Below the pieces are notes generated by a model, which was given only the letters and a program-made list of their open reading frames with translations, ran no database searches and was not told the origin of the DNA. From NCBI GenBank assembly GCA_003224055.1, contig QHYE01000003.1, positions 55,332-119,331 on the forward strand: DNA of 64,000 nt. Direction: 5' to 3'. The position numbers and the translations under genes are program-made. Each line of letters begins with the position of its first letter. Positions within the stretch are counted from its first letter, which is position 1. Below are positions 50,456 through 57,956 of this stretch, one piece after another. The DNA comes from Acidobacteriota bacterium (GTDB taxonomy: Bacteria > Acidobacteriota > Terriglobia > Acidiferrales > UBA7541).

Positions 50456-51721
50456 CTACTGCTCGGTGAGGCGGACGCGCCGGATGCCGAAGGCGATCAT
50501 CTGGGCGGGCAAATCCCGCAGAAATGGGATCCGGAAAAAACCCCGGAACTGCCACGGAATGGTCATGGCTGTTTGAGCGCGCAGCGCACCGCCGATCAGA
50601 TTCTTTTGCATGAAGGATTGCATGGCTTGGATAGCGCGCGTTGGCCACTCCCGCTGGCGCTGCACCTCGGCAAGGTCTGCTTCCGAAACACTGCCGGCCA
50701 ATAGTGGCTTTGTCAGAACGTTTGCGGCCACGGCGGCATCCTGGATGGCGTAGTTGATCCCTACACCTCCCACCGGAGACATCACGTGGGCGGCGTCACC
50801 GATGAGCAGAAGACCTGGCTTGTGCCAGATCGGGCAGCGGCTGGACTCGACGGAGAGTAACGTCAATTGGTGCCAGTCGGTCAGATATTCGGCGTGCCTG
50901 GCGAAATGCGGCTCAATCTCAGTGATGCTCTGCCGCACGGCCTCCACGCCCTTCGCGCGCAGTTCCTGATATTGGCCCTTGGGGAAAACGAGACCCGCCT
51001 GCCAATGGTCGGTGCGCTCGAGCATGACAAGAATTCGCCCGCGGCCAATTCCGCCGAACAGGCCACCGGTGATCTCGGGTTCGCCCGGAAGCTTTGGTAG
51101 CTGGAACCACAAGATGTCCATGGGCGGCGAAGTCTTGATGGGTTCGATTCCGGCGAGACGGCGCAACAGGGAAAAGCGGCCGTCGGCGCCCACCGTCAAT
51201 GAGGCGCGAATTTCGTGCATCCCATCGGTCGCGAGGTAGCGCACGCCGCGTACGACACCGTCCTCTTCCACCATTTGTTGCACCTGGGCACGCATCACTA
51301 ATTTGAATTGCGGATACCTGGCAGCTTCGCCGGTAATGAATTCGAGAAACCGCGCTTGCGGAACCAGCAAGATATATGGAAAGCGCGTCTTCAGACGCCC
51401 AAGATCAAAGGGGCGAAATGGGCCGTCCGCGAATTGGATCGTGGGACCGGTCACCTTGGTGTGGGGAATTTCGTGGAGCTTGTCAGCCAATCCGATCTGG
51501 TCGAGGATTTCCATCACCGAGGGATGAATGGTGTCGCCGCGGAACTCGCGGTCGAAATCCTTGTGCATTTCGAGCAACGTCACCGGGACGCCGCGGCGCG
51601 CGAGGAACAGCGCCAACATGGCGCCGCCCGGCCCTCCGCCCACGATGCAGCACGAGGTTTGCTCGACGGTGCGGATTTCTTCGACAGCTGGTTCCGGGAG
51701 AACGGTGACGGGGACGTTCAT
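50456..51721 (-). CDS. FAD-dependent aromatic-type monooxygenase (PHBH fold)
   Basis: A 421-residue group A flavoprotein. CCIVGGGPGGAMLALFLARRGV (dinucleotide loop), TVGADGRFSLLRRLAGI near 175 (DG motif) and GLLLIGDAAHVMSPVGGVGINYAIQDA near 300 (GD motif) are all present (landmarks GGGPGG, GADGRFS, GDAAHVMSPVGG). These hydroxylate aromatics, quinone precursors or antibiotics using NAD(P)H and oxygen. Substrate unknown; no pathway genes are beside it. Confidence 0.85.
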   Translation of the reverse strand: MNVPVTVLPEPAVEEIRTVEQTSCCIVGGGPGGAMLALFLARRGVPVTLLEMHKDFDREFRGDTIHPSVMEILDQIGLADKLHEIPHTKVTGPTIQFADGPFRPFDLGRLKTRFPYILLVPQARFLEFITGEAARYPQFKLVMRAQVQQMVEEDGVVRGVRYLATDGMHEIRASLTVGADGRFSLLRRLAGIEPIKTSPPMDILWFQLPKLPGEPEITGGLFGGIGRGRILVMLERTDHWQAGLVFPKGQYQELRAKGVEAVRQSITEIEPHFARHAEYLTDWHQLTLLSVESSRCPIWHKPGLLLIGDAAHVMSPVGGVGINYAIQDAAVAANVLTKPLLAGSVSEADLAEVQRQREWPTRAIQAMQSFMQKNLIGGALRAQTAMTIPWQFRGFFRIPFLRDLPAQMIAFGIRRVRLTEQ

Positions 51722-51841
51722 TGGTTTAACCGCCTCAAATGTGGAATTTCTGGAAGCCGCGTTGAAGCGTCTCTCTCTTGACCGGCGGAGAGTTTAACGC
51801 AAAGCGACAGTTGCAGAAAAGAAGCTGAAGTGGTCTGAGGC

Positions 51842-52255
51842 TCACGCAATCACCTGGACCCGATTCAGGAAACCGACCAAGTATTTCCAAGCGAGGTAGT
51901 ACACAACCAGTGCGAACGGAAACGCGATCGGAAAGACGGAGGCGAAGTAGGCCGGGAGTCCGAACTGGAGAAGCCGGGTGACAACGAACGCAATCGGTGC
52001 AAGCACGAACGGAAGGATTGCACCATGAAGTCCGATGGGCAGCCGGTGCCGCGGATCCAGCGCGACGAACAGCATGTTCCATAGCCCCCACAGGTTGGGC
52101 ACCACGGCCATTGGGAAGACGATAATGCGCTCGACCGGTACCGGAACGTTATAGACGTAGCGGCTGACACAAAACACGGTCATGGCAACCAAGAGGAGAA
52201 TCGTGGGGACGACGATTCCCGCCATGTACGCGCGAAGATAAGTGTGCTGATTCAT
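51842..52255 (-). CDS. Integral membrane protein downstream of the ECF sigma operon
   Basis: 137 residues from the ATG at 52255, supported by GGGAGG upstream. It appears as the tail of a longer reading frame only because the preceding gene is frameshifted. Four hydrophobic segments are seen: VVPTILLLVAMTVFCV, VPNLWGLWNMLFVAL, GAILPFVLAPIAFVV and FPIAFPFALVVYYLAW. No known motif. Fourteen bases separate it from the stop of the frameshifted gene, so the three genes form one operon with the sigma factor. Confidence 0.7.
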   Translation of the reverse strand: MNQHTYLRAYMAGIVVPTILLLVAMTVFCVSRYVYNVPVPVERIIVFPMAVVPNLWGLWNMLFVALDPRHRLPIGLHGAILPFVLAPIAFVVTRLLQFGLPAYFASVFPIAFPFALVVYYLAWKYLVGFLNRVQVIA

Positions 52256-52269
52256 AAAAGCCTCCCGCC

Positions 52270-52492
52270 TCACAAGTGATAGAGCAACGCCGGAATCACA
52301 TTGGGAAAAACCAGAAGAAGCGCGCTGAGAATCGCGGCAAGCCCAATCGAACCAGGGCACGGTGGGCGGTTGCTCGTTGAGCTTGCGCAGCATTTGCGGC
52401 CACAGATCACGCCGAAGTTCGGCGTTCTTCACCGGAGCGATCGCTTGCTTGAGGAGCTCTTTCATCTCTTTGTTGTTCTCTTCGTTGCTCAT
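52270..52492 (-). pseudogene. Small anti-sigma-like gene with a single-base frameshift
   Basis: The start (ATG at 52492) overlaps the sigma factor stop (ATGA). It reads MSNEENNKEMKELLKQAI...LRRDLWPQMLRKL up to VPWFDW, then at a CCC run (52342-52344) the frame goes wrong. Removing one base restores LAAILSALLLVFPNVIPALL then a stop at 52270-52272, a transmembrane helix ending just before the next gene. An N-terminal helical domain plus one membrane helix is anti-sigma style. The extra base could be a real mutation or an assembly error. Confidence 0.75.
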
Positions 52493-53016
52493 TTCGCACC
52501 GACCTCCACACCCAACGGACTGAGTTTCTTGCGCAACATTCGAACGGCTCGAAACAACCGGACTTTGACCAGCGCGGCGGAGATTCCCACCGCCTCGGCG
52601 ATGCTGTTGTACGGTTCCTCTTCAATCAGGGCAAGCGTAGCCACCAGACGGTATTTTGCTGGAAGCTGATGGAAGGCCTGTTTGATCTGTTCTCGTGTCT
52701 GACCGCGGACCGCAAGATCCGGTTGAGCGGGACCCGCAAGATCTTCGGGGAGCTGGGTTTCGCGCCGCGTCGATCGCAGATAGTCCAAGGCAGCATTGGT
52801 CGCGATCCGGCGCGCCCAACCCTGAAAATTGCCCTGTGGGTTGAAACGCTCGCGGGAGCGATAAATGCGCCAGAAAGTTTCGACGGTCAAATCCTCCGCA
52901 ATTCCGCCGTCGCGAACGATGCGCACAATCCAGGCGTAAACTTCCTTCTGGTGCTGTCGAAACAGCACCTCAAAGGCTTCCAGGTCGCCCGCCGCGAACC
53001 GTTCCAACAGTCCCAT
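52489..53016 (-). CDS. ECF RNA polymerase sigma factor
   Basis: 175 residues from the ATG at 53016 (MGLLERFAAGDLEAFEVLFRQHQKEVY); the frame extends upstream through non-coding DNA. Region 2: DLTVETFWRIYRSRERFNPQGNFQGWARRIATNAALDYLR (landmarks LTVETFWRIY, FQGWARRIATNAALDYLR). Region 4: LPAKYRLVATLALIEEEPYNSIAEAVGISAALVKVRLFRA (landmarks LIEEEPYNSIAEAVG, VKVRLFRAVRML). It directs transcription of an envelope or stress regulon, probably including itself. Its stop overlaps the start of the frameshifted anti-sigma-like gene. Confidence 0.92.
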   Translation of the reverse strand: MGLLERFAAGDLEAFEVLFRQHQKEVYAWIVRIVRDGGIAEDLTVETFWRIYRSRERFNPQGNFQGWARRIATNAALDYLRSTRRETQLPEDLAGPAQPDLAVRGQTREQIKQAFHQLPAKYRLVATLALIEEEPYNSIAEAVGISAALVKVRLFRAVRMLRKKLSPLGVEVGAK

Positions 53017-53030
53017 CTGCCACTCTCTGT

Positions 53031-53064
53031 AACTACTTGCTGGTTTTTCGTGCCCCCGGTTACA
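53031..53064 (-). promoter_or_regulatory. Possible ECF-type promoter of the sigma gene
   Basis: On the minus strand TGTAACC (53058-53064) is followed, 21 bases on, by GTAGTTA (53031-53036 region). The GTAACC box resembles the -35 element of autoregulated ECF sigma factors, but the spacing is long and the -10 is not certain. Confidence 0.35.
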
Positions 53065-53148
53065 CTTATTTTTCAAAATCCAATTCCTTCCGTCCACGTG
53101 GTGACCTTCAAGCTCGTAGCGGCGTGGAAGGGAAGGGAATGCAAAAGA

Positions 53149-53182
53149 AAAAGGCCCGAACGCTTCGAGCGCCGGGCCTTTT
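53149..53182 (-). terminator. Terminator after the RNase E/G gene
   Basis: AAAAGGCCCG pairs with CGGGCCTTTT around an inner CGCT-TCG-AGCG hairpin, about 20 bases beyond the stop at 53202. T-rich on both strands. Confidence 0.8.
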
Positions 53183-53201
53183 CGTTGCAGCTGAGCTGGG
53201 G

Positions 53202-56200
53202 TTAGTAGATGTCGTACTGCTCCCAGTGAAGCGTGGCGTCCGACTGGATGATGATGTGCTTGTGCGAGTTCTGCTCGAGTTCATCGATGAGCATGGACTC
53301 GCGTGTCTTCAGAGCCTTGGCGATTTCCGGGTGCACGCGGAGCGTGAGATTCGGGCCTTCGTGGTCGGCCACGGCCATTTTGCGGGCTTCGGCCTGGATT
53401 TCGTAACAAAGCGTGGGAATGGACTTGACCATGCCCGAGCCGGTGCAGTATGGGCAGGGCTGGCAGAGCACGCGCTCGAGCGCCTGTTTGGTGCGCTTGC
53501 GCGTGATGCAGACGAGGCCGAACTCGTTGAACGAAAGCGCCTTTGATGGAGCCTTGTCCTCTTCGAGAGCCTGTTGCAGAGCGGAGAGGACTTTTTCGCG
53601 GTTGCGGCGCTCTTCCATGTCAATGAAGTCCACGACGATGATGCCGCCGAGATCGCGCAAGCGAATCTGCCGGACGATCTCCTTCACTGCTTCAAGGTTG
53701 GTTTTGACAATGGTGTCCTCGAGCCGCGTGGAGCCCTTGCCGACGAACTTGCCGGTGTTCACGTCGATGGCGACGAGCGCTTCGGTGTGGTTGATGACGA
53801 TGTAACCGCCGGACTTCAACCAGACCTTCGCGCGTAAGGCTTTGTCCAGCTCGTGCTGGATGCCGAACTCTTCGAAGATCGGCGTTTCCTTGGTGTACAG
53901 CTTGACCTTACTGACGAGCTTGGGCTGGAAGCGGCTGACGAATTCAACGACTTTGCCGTACTCCTCTTCGTTGTCAATCCAGATGGCCGTGAAATCGTCG
54001 CTGACGTAGTCGCGAAGCATGCGCTCGACCAGATCGAGATCGCGATGGAGAAGCGCGGGCGCTTTGCGCTGCTCGCTGCGTTCCTTGATTTCGTTCCAGG
54101 TCTTGCCGAGGAAATCGATGTCGGTGCGAATTTCGTCGTCGGTGGCGCCGCCCGCAGCGGTGCGAACGATGAATCCGCCGGGATAACTGTTGCCCGCTTC
54201 GCTGACCAGACGGCGAAGCCGCGAACGATTTTCAGCGGAGATGATCTTGCGCGAAACGCCGGTGTGGTGAACCGTCGGCATGTAAACCAGAAAGCGGCCC
54301 GGTAGCGCGACGTGACTGGTGATGCGCGCGCCTTTCTTGCCGAGAGGCTCCTTGGCGATTTGAATGACCACGTCCTGCCCGGCCTTCAGCATTTCGGAAA
54401 TAAGCTGCGGACGCCGCGATGGGCCGGAATGTCCGCCCTGATAGCCACGGTCATGCCTTGGGCCGCCGGGACGGCGTTCGAATCGCGGCCCGCCTGGGCG
54501 CCCGCCGCGATCGGGACGTCCGCCACGGCTGTCCGGACGTCCGCCACGGCTATCCGGGCGCCCGCCGCGATTGTCGCGGCCACGATCCCGGCCACCGCTG
54601 CGGAAAGGCCGCTGGAAGCGCGAGCGCGGGTTGCCGCCAATGCGCGCGGAACTGCGCGGGAACTCTTCGCTTGGGGCGCTGGAACCACCGATGCGCGGCG
54701 CGCGCGTTTCACCCGGGAGAAGGATCACGTCTTCTTCGACGACCGAAGCTTCCACGACGGTCTCGCCCGAAGCGGCAGAAAGCACTTCCTCTTCCACGTG
54801 CTCGGCTTCGAGGGGTTCGGTCTCGGCGTGTTCTTCGGGTTGTTCGTGCTCTTGCTCGGTTTCGGTGTGCTCGTGTTCGCCAAGGTTGGCCGCATGGATG
54901 GCGCTGTCGTGCGCAAAGTCCGCTTCGGCTTCGGCGCGGTTGACGGCGCGTTGTTCTTCGACGTCTTCCGTTTCTTCCGCAGAGAGCTCCGAGTCCTCCG
55001 CCGCGCGGATGGCTTCCGCCTCGCCCGTTTCTTCTTCGGCCCCTTCTTCTTCGAACTCGGCGCCGCCGACGACGGCATCCGCTTCCGCTTCTTCCTGCGT
55101 CTCTTCGTGTTTAGCCTCGACGATGCCCGATGCGAGCGCGGCGACCTGATCCTCGTTCAGTTCAACCTCACTACGCACAGATTCGGATTCGAGAACTGTG
55201 CTCTCGGCGGGGGAAGCTTCTTCCACCGGGGCTGCAGTCTCACCGGTGGCCGCTGCTTCGCCTTCGGTGCCGCCATCGGCCAGCAGCCAGCGGGGAAGGC
55301 CGCCCGAGAACCGGCGGGGAACGTTGGCGCCGCTTGGGGCGGCGGGGAGTGCCACGTTGCCAGCTGCCCGCGGCGTAATTTCCTCCGCTTCAGGCTGCTG
55401 ATCATGCGCTTCGTGCTCAACCATTGGCGCCGGTGCCGCTGCGGGCTTGCTGCGATATTTTGCGAGCGATTCGCCGGGAAGAACGATGGGCTCCTCGTTG
55501 GTGTCTATCGGAGCAGAGGGACCGGAGCTGCGCGGGGGGTCTTGACGCCGGTTGTCGTACCCGCGTGGCTGGCCTCCGCGATTGTCGTAGCTGCGAGATT
55601 CACTGCCCTGCGGCGAAGCGTATTTTGAGGGCGGGAGATTGCGTCCGCCGCCGGGGCCGCTTTGCGGGCGTCCTCCGCGAGGGCGTCCTCCTCCCGCACG
55701 ACGACCCCATCGGCCGCCGCGTCCGCGGTCACCTCCGCGATCGTTGCCGCGGCCATAGTTCTGGCCCGGGCGTTCGCTCCCGCCGCGGGAAGGATAGTTC
55801 TGCGTGGGATTGTAGTGTGGCGCAAAATTTTGCGGCGCGGAGGCGTTCGAATCGGGCTGGCGTTCCTCCGCGGCTTCTGCGTGCACTTCGTCTTGCGCGG
55901 CCGGGGGTGCATCCTGGTGATGTTGCTCTAGATGATCGCCCTCGGCGGCTTGCGCTTCGTCATGCGAGCCATGCCCTTCGTCCACATGATGATCTTCTTC
56001 ACCTTGGGACGGCTGCTGCAGCCCCTCATCGTGGAGCCGCGTGGCGTGGGCCAGCGTCTCACCCGGCAGGGCTTCCACCGGCGTACCGATCGCCGCCGGC
56101 AGCGCCGGGGCGGAGCTTTGTGGCTGCTCGTGCGGATGCACTGGGTCGTAGTCTTCGAGGTTTTCGAAGACGTCACTGACGTACAGGAATGCATCGCCAT

Positions 56201-56387
56201 CGAGACCAATGTCCACGAAAGCCGACTGCATGCCGGGTAGGACGCGGGTGACTTTTCCTTTGTAGATGCTGCCGACCAGCGCGAACTCTTTTTCGCGCTC
56301 GATGTAAATCTCGACTAGCTGGCCTTCTTCGAGAATTGCGACCCGCCGTTCGTGGGAGGCCGCGGAAATAACCAATTCTTTCGACAT
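53202..56387 (-). CDS. rng: RNase E/G family ribonuclease with giant S1 insertion
   Basis: 1061 residues. SKELVISAASHERRVAILEEGQLVEIYIE and KGKVTRVLPGMQSAFVDIGLDGDAFLYVSD form the first half of the S1 domain (to about 80). Then about 570 residues of low complexity (Glu/Ala-rich tracts, RGG/RPG-rich tracts) precede its second half at about 656 (DVVIQIAKEPLGKKGARITSHVALPG). Catalytic domain: VAIDVNTGKFVGKG and GGIIVVDFIDM give the metal Asp residues; CQPCPYCTGSG is the zinc link. It cuts single-stranded, AU-rich RNA and trims rRNA. ATAAGGAG lies before the ATG. Confidence 0.93.
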   Translation of the reverse strand: MSKELVISAASHERRVAILEEGQLVEIYIEREKEFALVGSIYKGKVTRVLPGMQSAFVDIGLDGDAFLYVSDVFENLEDYDPVHPHEQPQSSAPALPAAIGTPVEALPGETLAHATRLHDEGLQQPSQGEEDHHVDEGHGSHDEAQAAEGDHLEQHHQDAPPAAQDEVHAEAAEERQPDSNASAPQNFAPHYNPTQNYPSRGGSERPGQNYGRGNDRGGDRGRGGRWGRRAGGGRPRGGRPQSGPGGGRNLPPSKYASPQGSESRSYDNRGGQPRGYDNRRQDPPRSSGPSAPIDTNEEPIVLPGESLAKYRSKPAAAPAPMVEHEAHDQQPEAEEITPRAAGNVALPAAPSGANVPRRFSGGLPRWLLADGGTEGEAAATGETAAPVEEASPAESTVLESESVRSEVELNEDQVAALASGIVEAKHEETQEEAEADAVVGGAEFEEEGAEEETGEAEAIRAAEDSELSAEETEDVEEQRAVNRAEAEADFAHDSAIHAANLGEHEHTETEQEHEQPEEHAETEPLEAEHVEEEVLSAASGETVVEASVVEEDVILLPGETRAPRIGGSSAPSEEFPRSSARIGGNPRSRFQRPFRSGGRDRGRDNRGGRPDSRGGRPDSRGGRPDRGGRPGGPRFERRPGGPRHDRGYQGGHSGPSRRPQLISEMLKAGQDVVIQIAKEPLGKKGARITSHVALPGRFLVYMPTVHHTGVSRKIISAENRSRLRRLVSEAGNSYPGGFIVRTAAGGATDDEIRTDIDFLGKTWNEIKERSEQRKAPALLHRDLDLVERMLRDYVSDDFTAIWIDNEEEYGKVVEFVSRFQPKLVSKVKLYTKETPIFEEFGIQHELDKALRAKVWLKSGGYIVINHTEALVAIDVNTGKFVGKGSTRLEDTIVKTNLEAVKEIVRQIRLRDLGGIIVVDFIDMEERRNREKVLSALQQALEEDKAPSKALSFNEFGLVCITRKRTKQALERVLCQPCPYCTGSGMVKSIPTLCYEIQAEARKMAVADHEGPNLTLRVHPEIAKALKTRESMLIDELEQNSHKHIIIQSDATLHWEQYDIY

Positions 56388-56752
56388 GAAAACTCCTTAT
56401 GCGTGACCCCGGCCTTGCCGGAGTTCACGGCAGGACGCATCGCCGCGAGCTTCTGCCCGTCGGAGGTCCGAGAAATCGGCGCCGGCCCGGTTCGCACCGG
56501 GACACACGTCGGCCACACTGGTAGGGAAGTGGCTTGGCGTTCGAAGCCAGAGGCGATGGTCCCGGCCGTGCCGGACCCACCTGTTTGCAGCTGTTTCCTC
56601 AGTCTTTCGAGGCTGGTCCGTTCCCGGAAACGAGCCGGGCGAACGGCGGACGATGCTGTCCTCACTCTAGAAATCCTAACTAAATACTCAAACTAAATTT
56701 TCTTCCGGTGCGTTCCGCCGAAGCAGGAACGTCACGCGGCACTGGCGGTTCG
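56388..56752 (-). ncRNA. GC-rich structured leader upstream of RNase E/G
   Basis: About 365 bases without a gene. Read on the minus strand it can form several hairpins: CCCGGTGCGAACCGGG, GGTCCGGCACGGCCGGGACC, CTTCGAACGCCAAG and CTCCGGCAAGGCCGGGG. It ends at the Shine-Dalgarno of rng. E. coli rne is autoregulated by a structured leader; whether this one acts alike is inference. I looked for RNase P RNA and tmRNA motifs and did not find them. Confidence 0.4.
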
Positions 56753-57865
56753 TCAGTTGACGAAGCGGCGAAGCCGGACATTCATCACCAGGCCAATCGC
56801 CAGGAATACAAACAACGTGGCGGAACCCCCGTAACTCATAAGAGGTAATGGGATGCCGGTAACCGGCATAGCGCCGATGACCATGGCCACGTTCACCAAC
56901 ACATGGAAACCCAGCGCCGCCGCCACGCCCATGACCAGAAACATTCCCGCGCGATCTTTCGCGCGTTGAGCATTCTGCACTAAGCGTAACAGAAGCGCCA
57001 TATACAGTCCCAAGGCCAGAAGCACGCCCTTGAATCCCTGTTCTTCCGCCCACGCCGACATGATGAAATCCGAATATCGCACGGGGATGTAGCCCAGTTG
57101 ATTCTGACTGCCGTTGCCAAACCCTTTGCCCCAGAAGCCGCCGGAACCCACGGCGATCTTGGATTGCAGCAATTGATAGCCGGAGCCTTTGGCATCCTCT
57201 TCCGGATGCAGGAACGAAGTAATTCTGTCCCTCTGGTACGGCTTGAGGAGGTGCCGGCTTACGGGAGGATAAAAAACCGCTCCGACCAGCAAAACCCCAG
57301 CCAAAGAAAATACCGCCGCGTGCTGCCACTTCAAGCCCGCCAGAAATGCGCCCACAGCCAGCATGGGCATCAAAACAAGCGCTGTCCCCAGGTCGGGCTG
57401 CTTGAGTATCAATACCAGCGGAATACCAACCAAAATCCCTGCCTTGATCAAATCGCGCAGATCAAGTTCGTCGGTACGCACTTCCGCGAAGAAGCGTGCC
57501 AGTACAATGATTATAATCAATTTCACCAATTCTGACACCTGAACAAGTTCTCCCAGCACCGGGACGGAAATCCAGCGCTTGGCGCCGAAATGGGTGTGCC
57601 CCACCAGGAGAACCGCCGCGAGAGACGCAAGGCCGATGAGATAGAGGATAGGCGCCTGGTCGAGAATCAGGTGATAGTCCAGCCGCGAGAGTGCGAACAT
57701 CAGGACAAAGCCGATGAGCAGCCAGCGCACCTGCTTCATATGCATGCCCGCGAGCGAGCTGCCCTTTGTGGCGGAATAGATTTCAAGCACGCCAAGCGCG
57801 CAAATCGTCGCGAGGATGGCCAGAAGCCACCAGTCGTAATCGCGTGTTCCGGGTGCGTCTTTCAT
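56753..57865 (-). CDS. rodA: RodA peptidoglycan glycosyltransferase
   Basis: 370 residues from the ATG at 57865 (a TTG two codons earlier opens the frame). A SEDS polymerase with about ten membrane segments: MKDAPGTRDYDWWLLAILATICALGVLEIY, GSSLAGMHMKQVRW, VLILKQPDLGTALVLMPML (the Asp-containing SEDS loop) and GIPLPLMSYGGSATLFVFLAIGL at the end (landmarks KQPDLGTAL, PLPLMSYGGSA). It polymerises lipid II for lateral wall growth with PBP2, whose gene lies just upstream. Downstream gene is rng. Confidence 0.95.
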   Translation of the reverse strand: MKDAPGTRDYDWWLLAILATICALGVLEIYSATKGSSLAGMHMKQVRWLLIGFVLMFALSRLDYHLILDQAPILYLIGLASLAAVLLVGHTHFGAKRWISVPVLGELVQVSELVKLIIIIVLARFFAEVRTDELDLRDLIKAGILVGIPLVLILKQPDLGTALVLMPMLAVGAFLAGLKWQHAAVFSLAGVLLVGAVFYPPVSRHLLKPYQRDRITSFLHPEEDAKGSGYQLLQSKIAVGSGGFWGKGFGNGSQNQLGYIPVRYSDFIMSAWAEEQGFKGVLLALGLYMALLLRLVQNAQRAKDRAGMFLVMGVAAALGFHVLVNVAMVIGAMPVTGIPLPLMSYGGSATLFVFLAIGLVMNVRLRRFVN

Positions 57866-57956
57866 CGTCAATAAATTCTCTTGTCGTTCCCAAGCATTCC
57901 ATGGTGGAACGCGTTTTGAACGGCCAACAGAAACTTCTCTCTTTCAAACAAGAATT

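Noticed and set aside
51842..52492. Single 216-residue protein
   Set aside because: The frame joins two genes through a one-base shift at 52342-52344; the second has its own start and Shine-Dalgarno.
54312..55628. 438-codon plus-strand open frame, Phe/Arg-rich
   Set aside because: Antisense of the low-complexity insertion of the RNase E/G gene; the repeated GAA/GAG codons on the other strand make long open frames.
56388..56752. RNase P RNA or tmRNA
   Set aside because: I could not find the conserved GAGGAAAGTCC or other core motifs on either strand; only generic GC stems are present.
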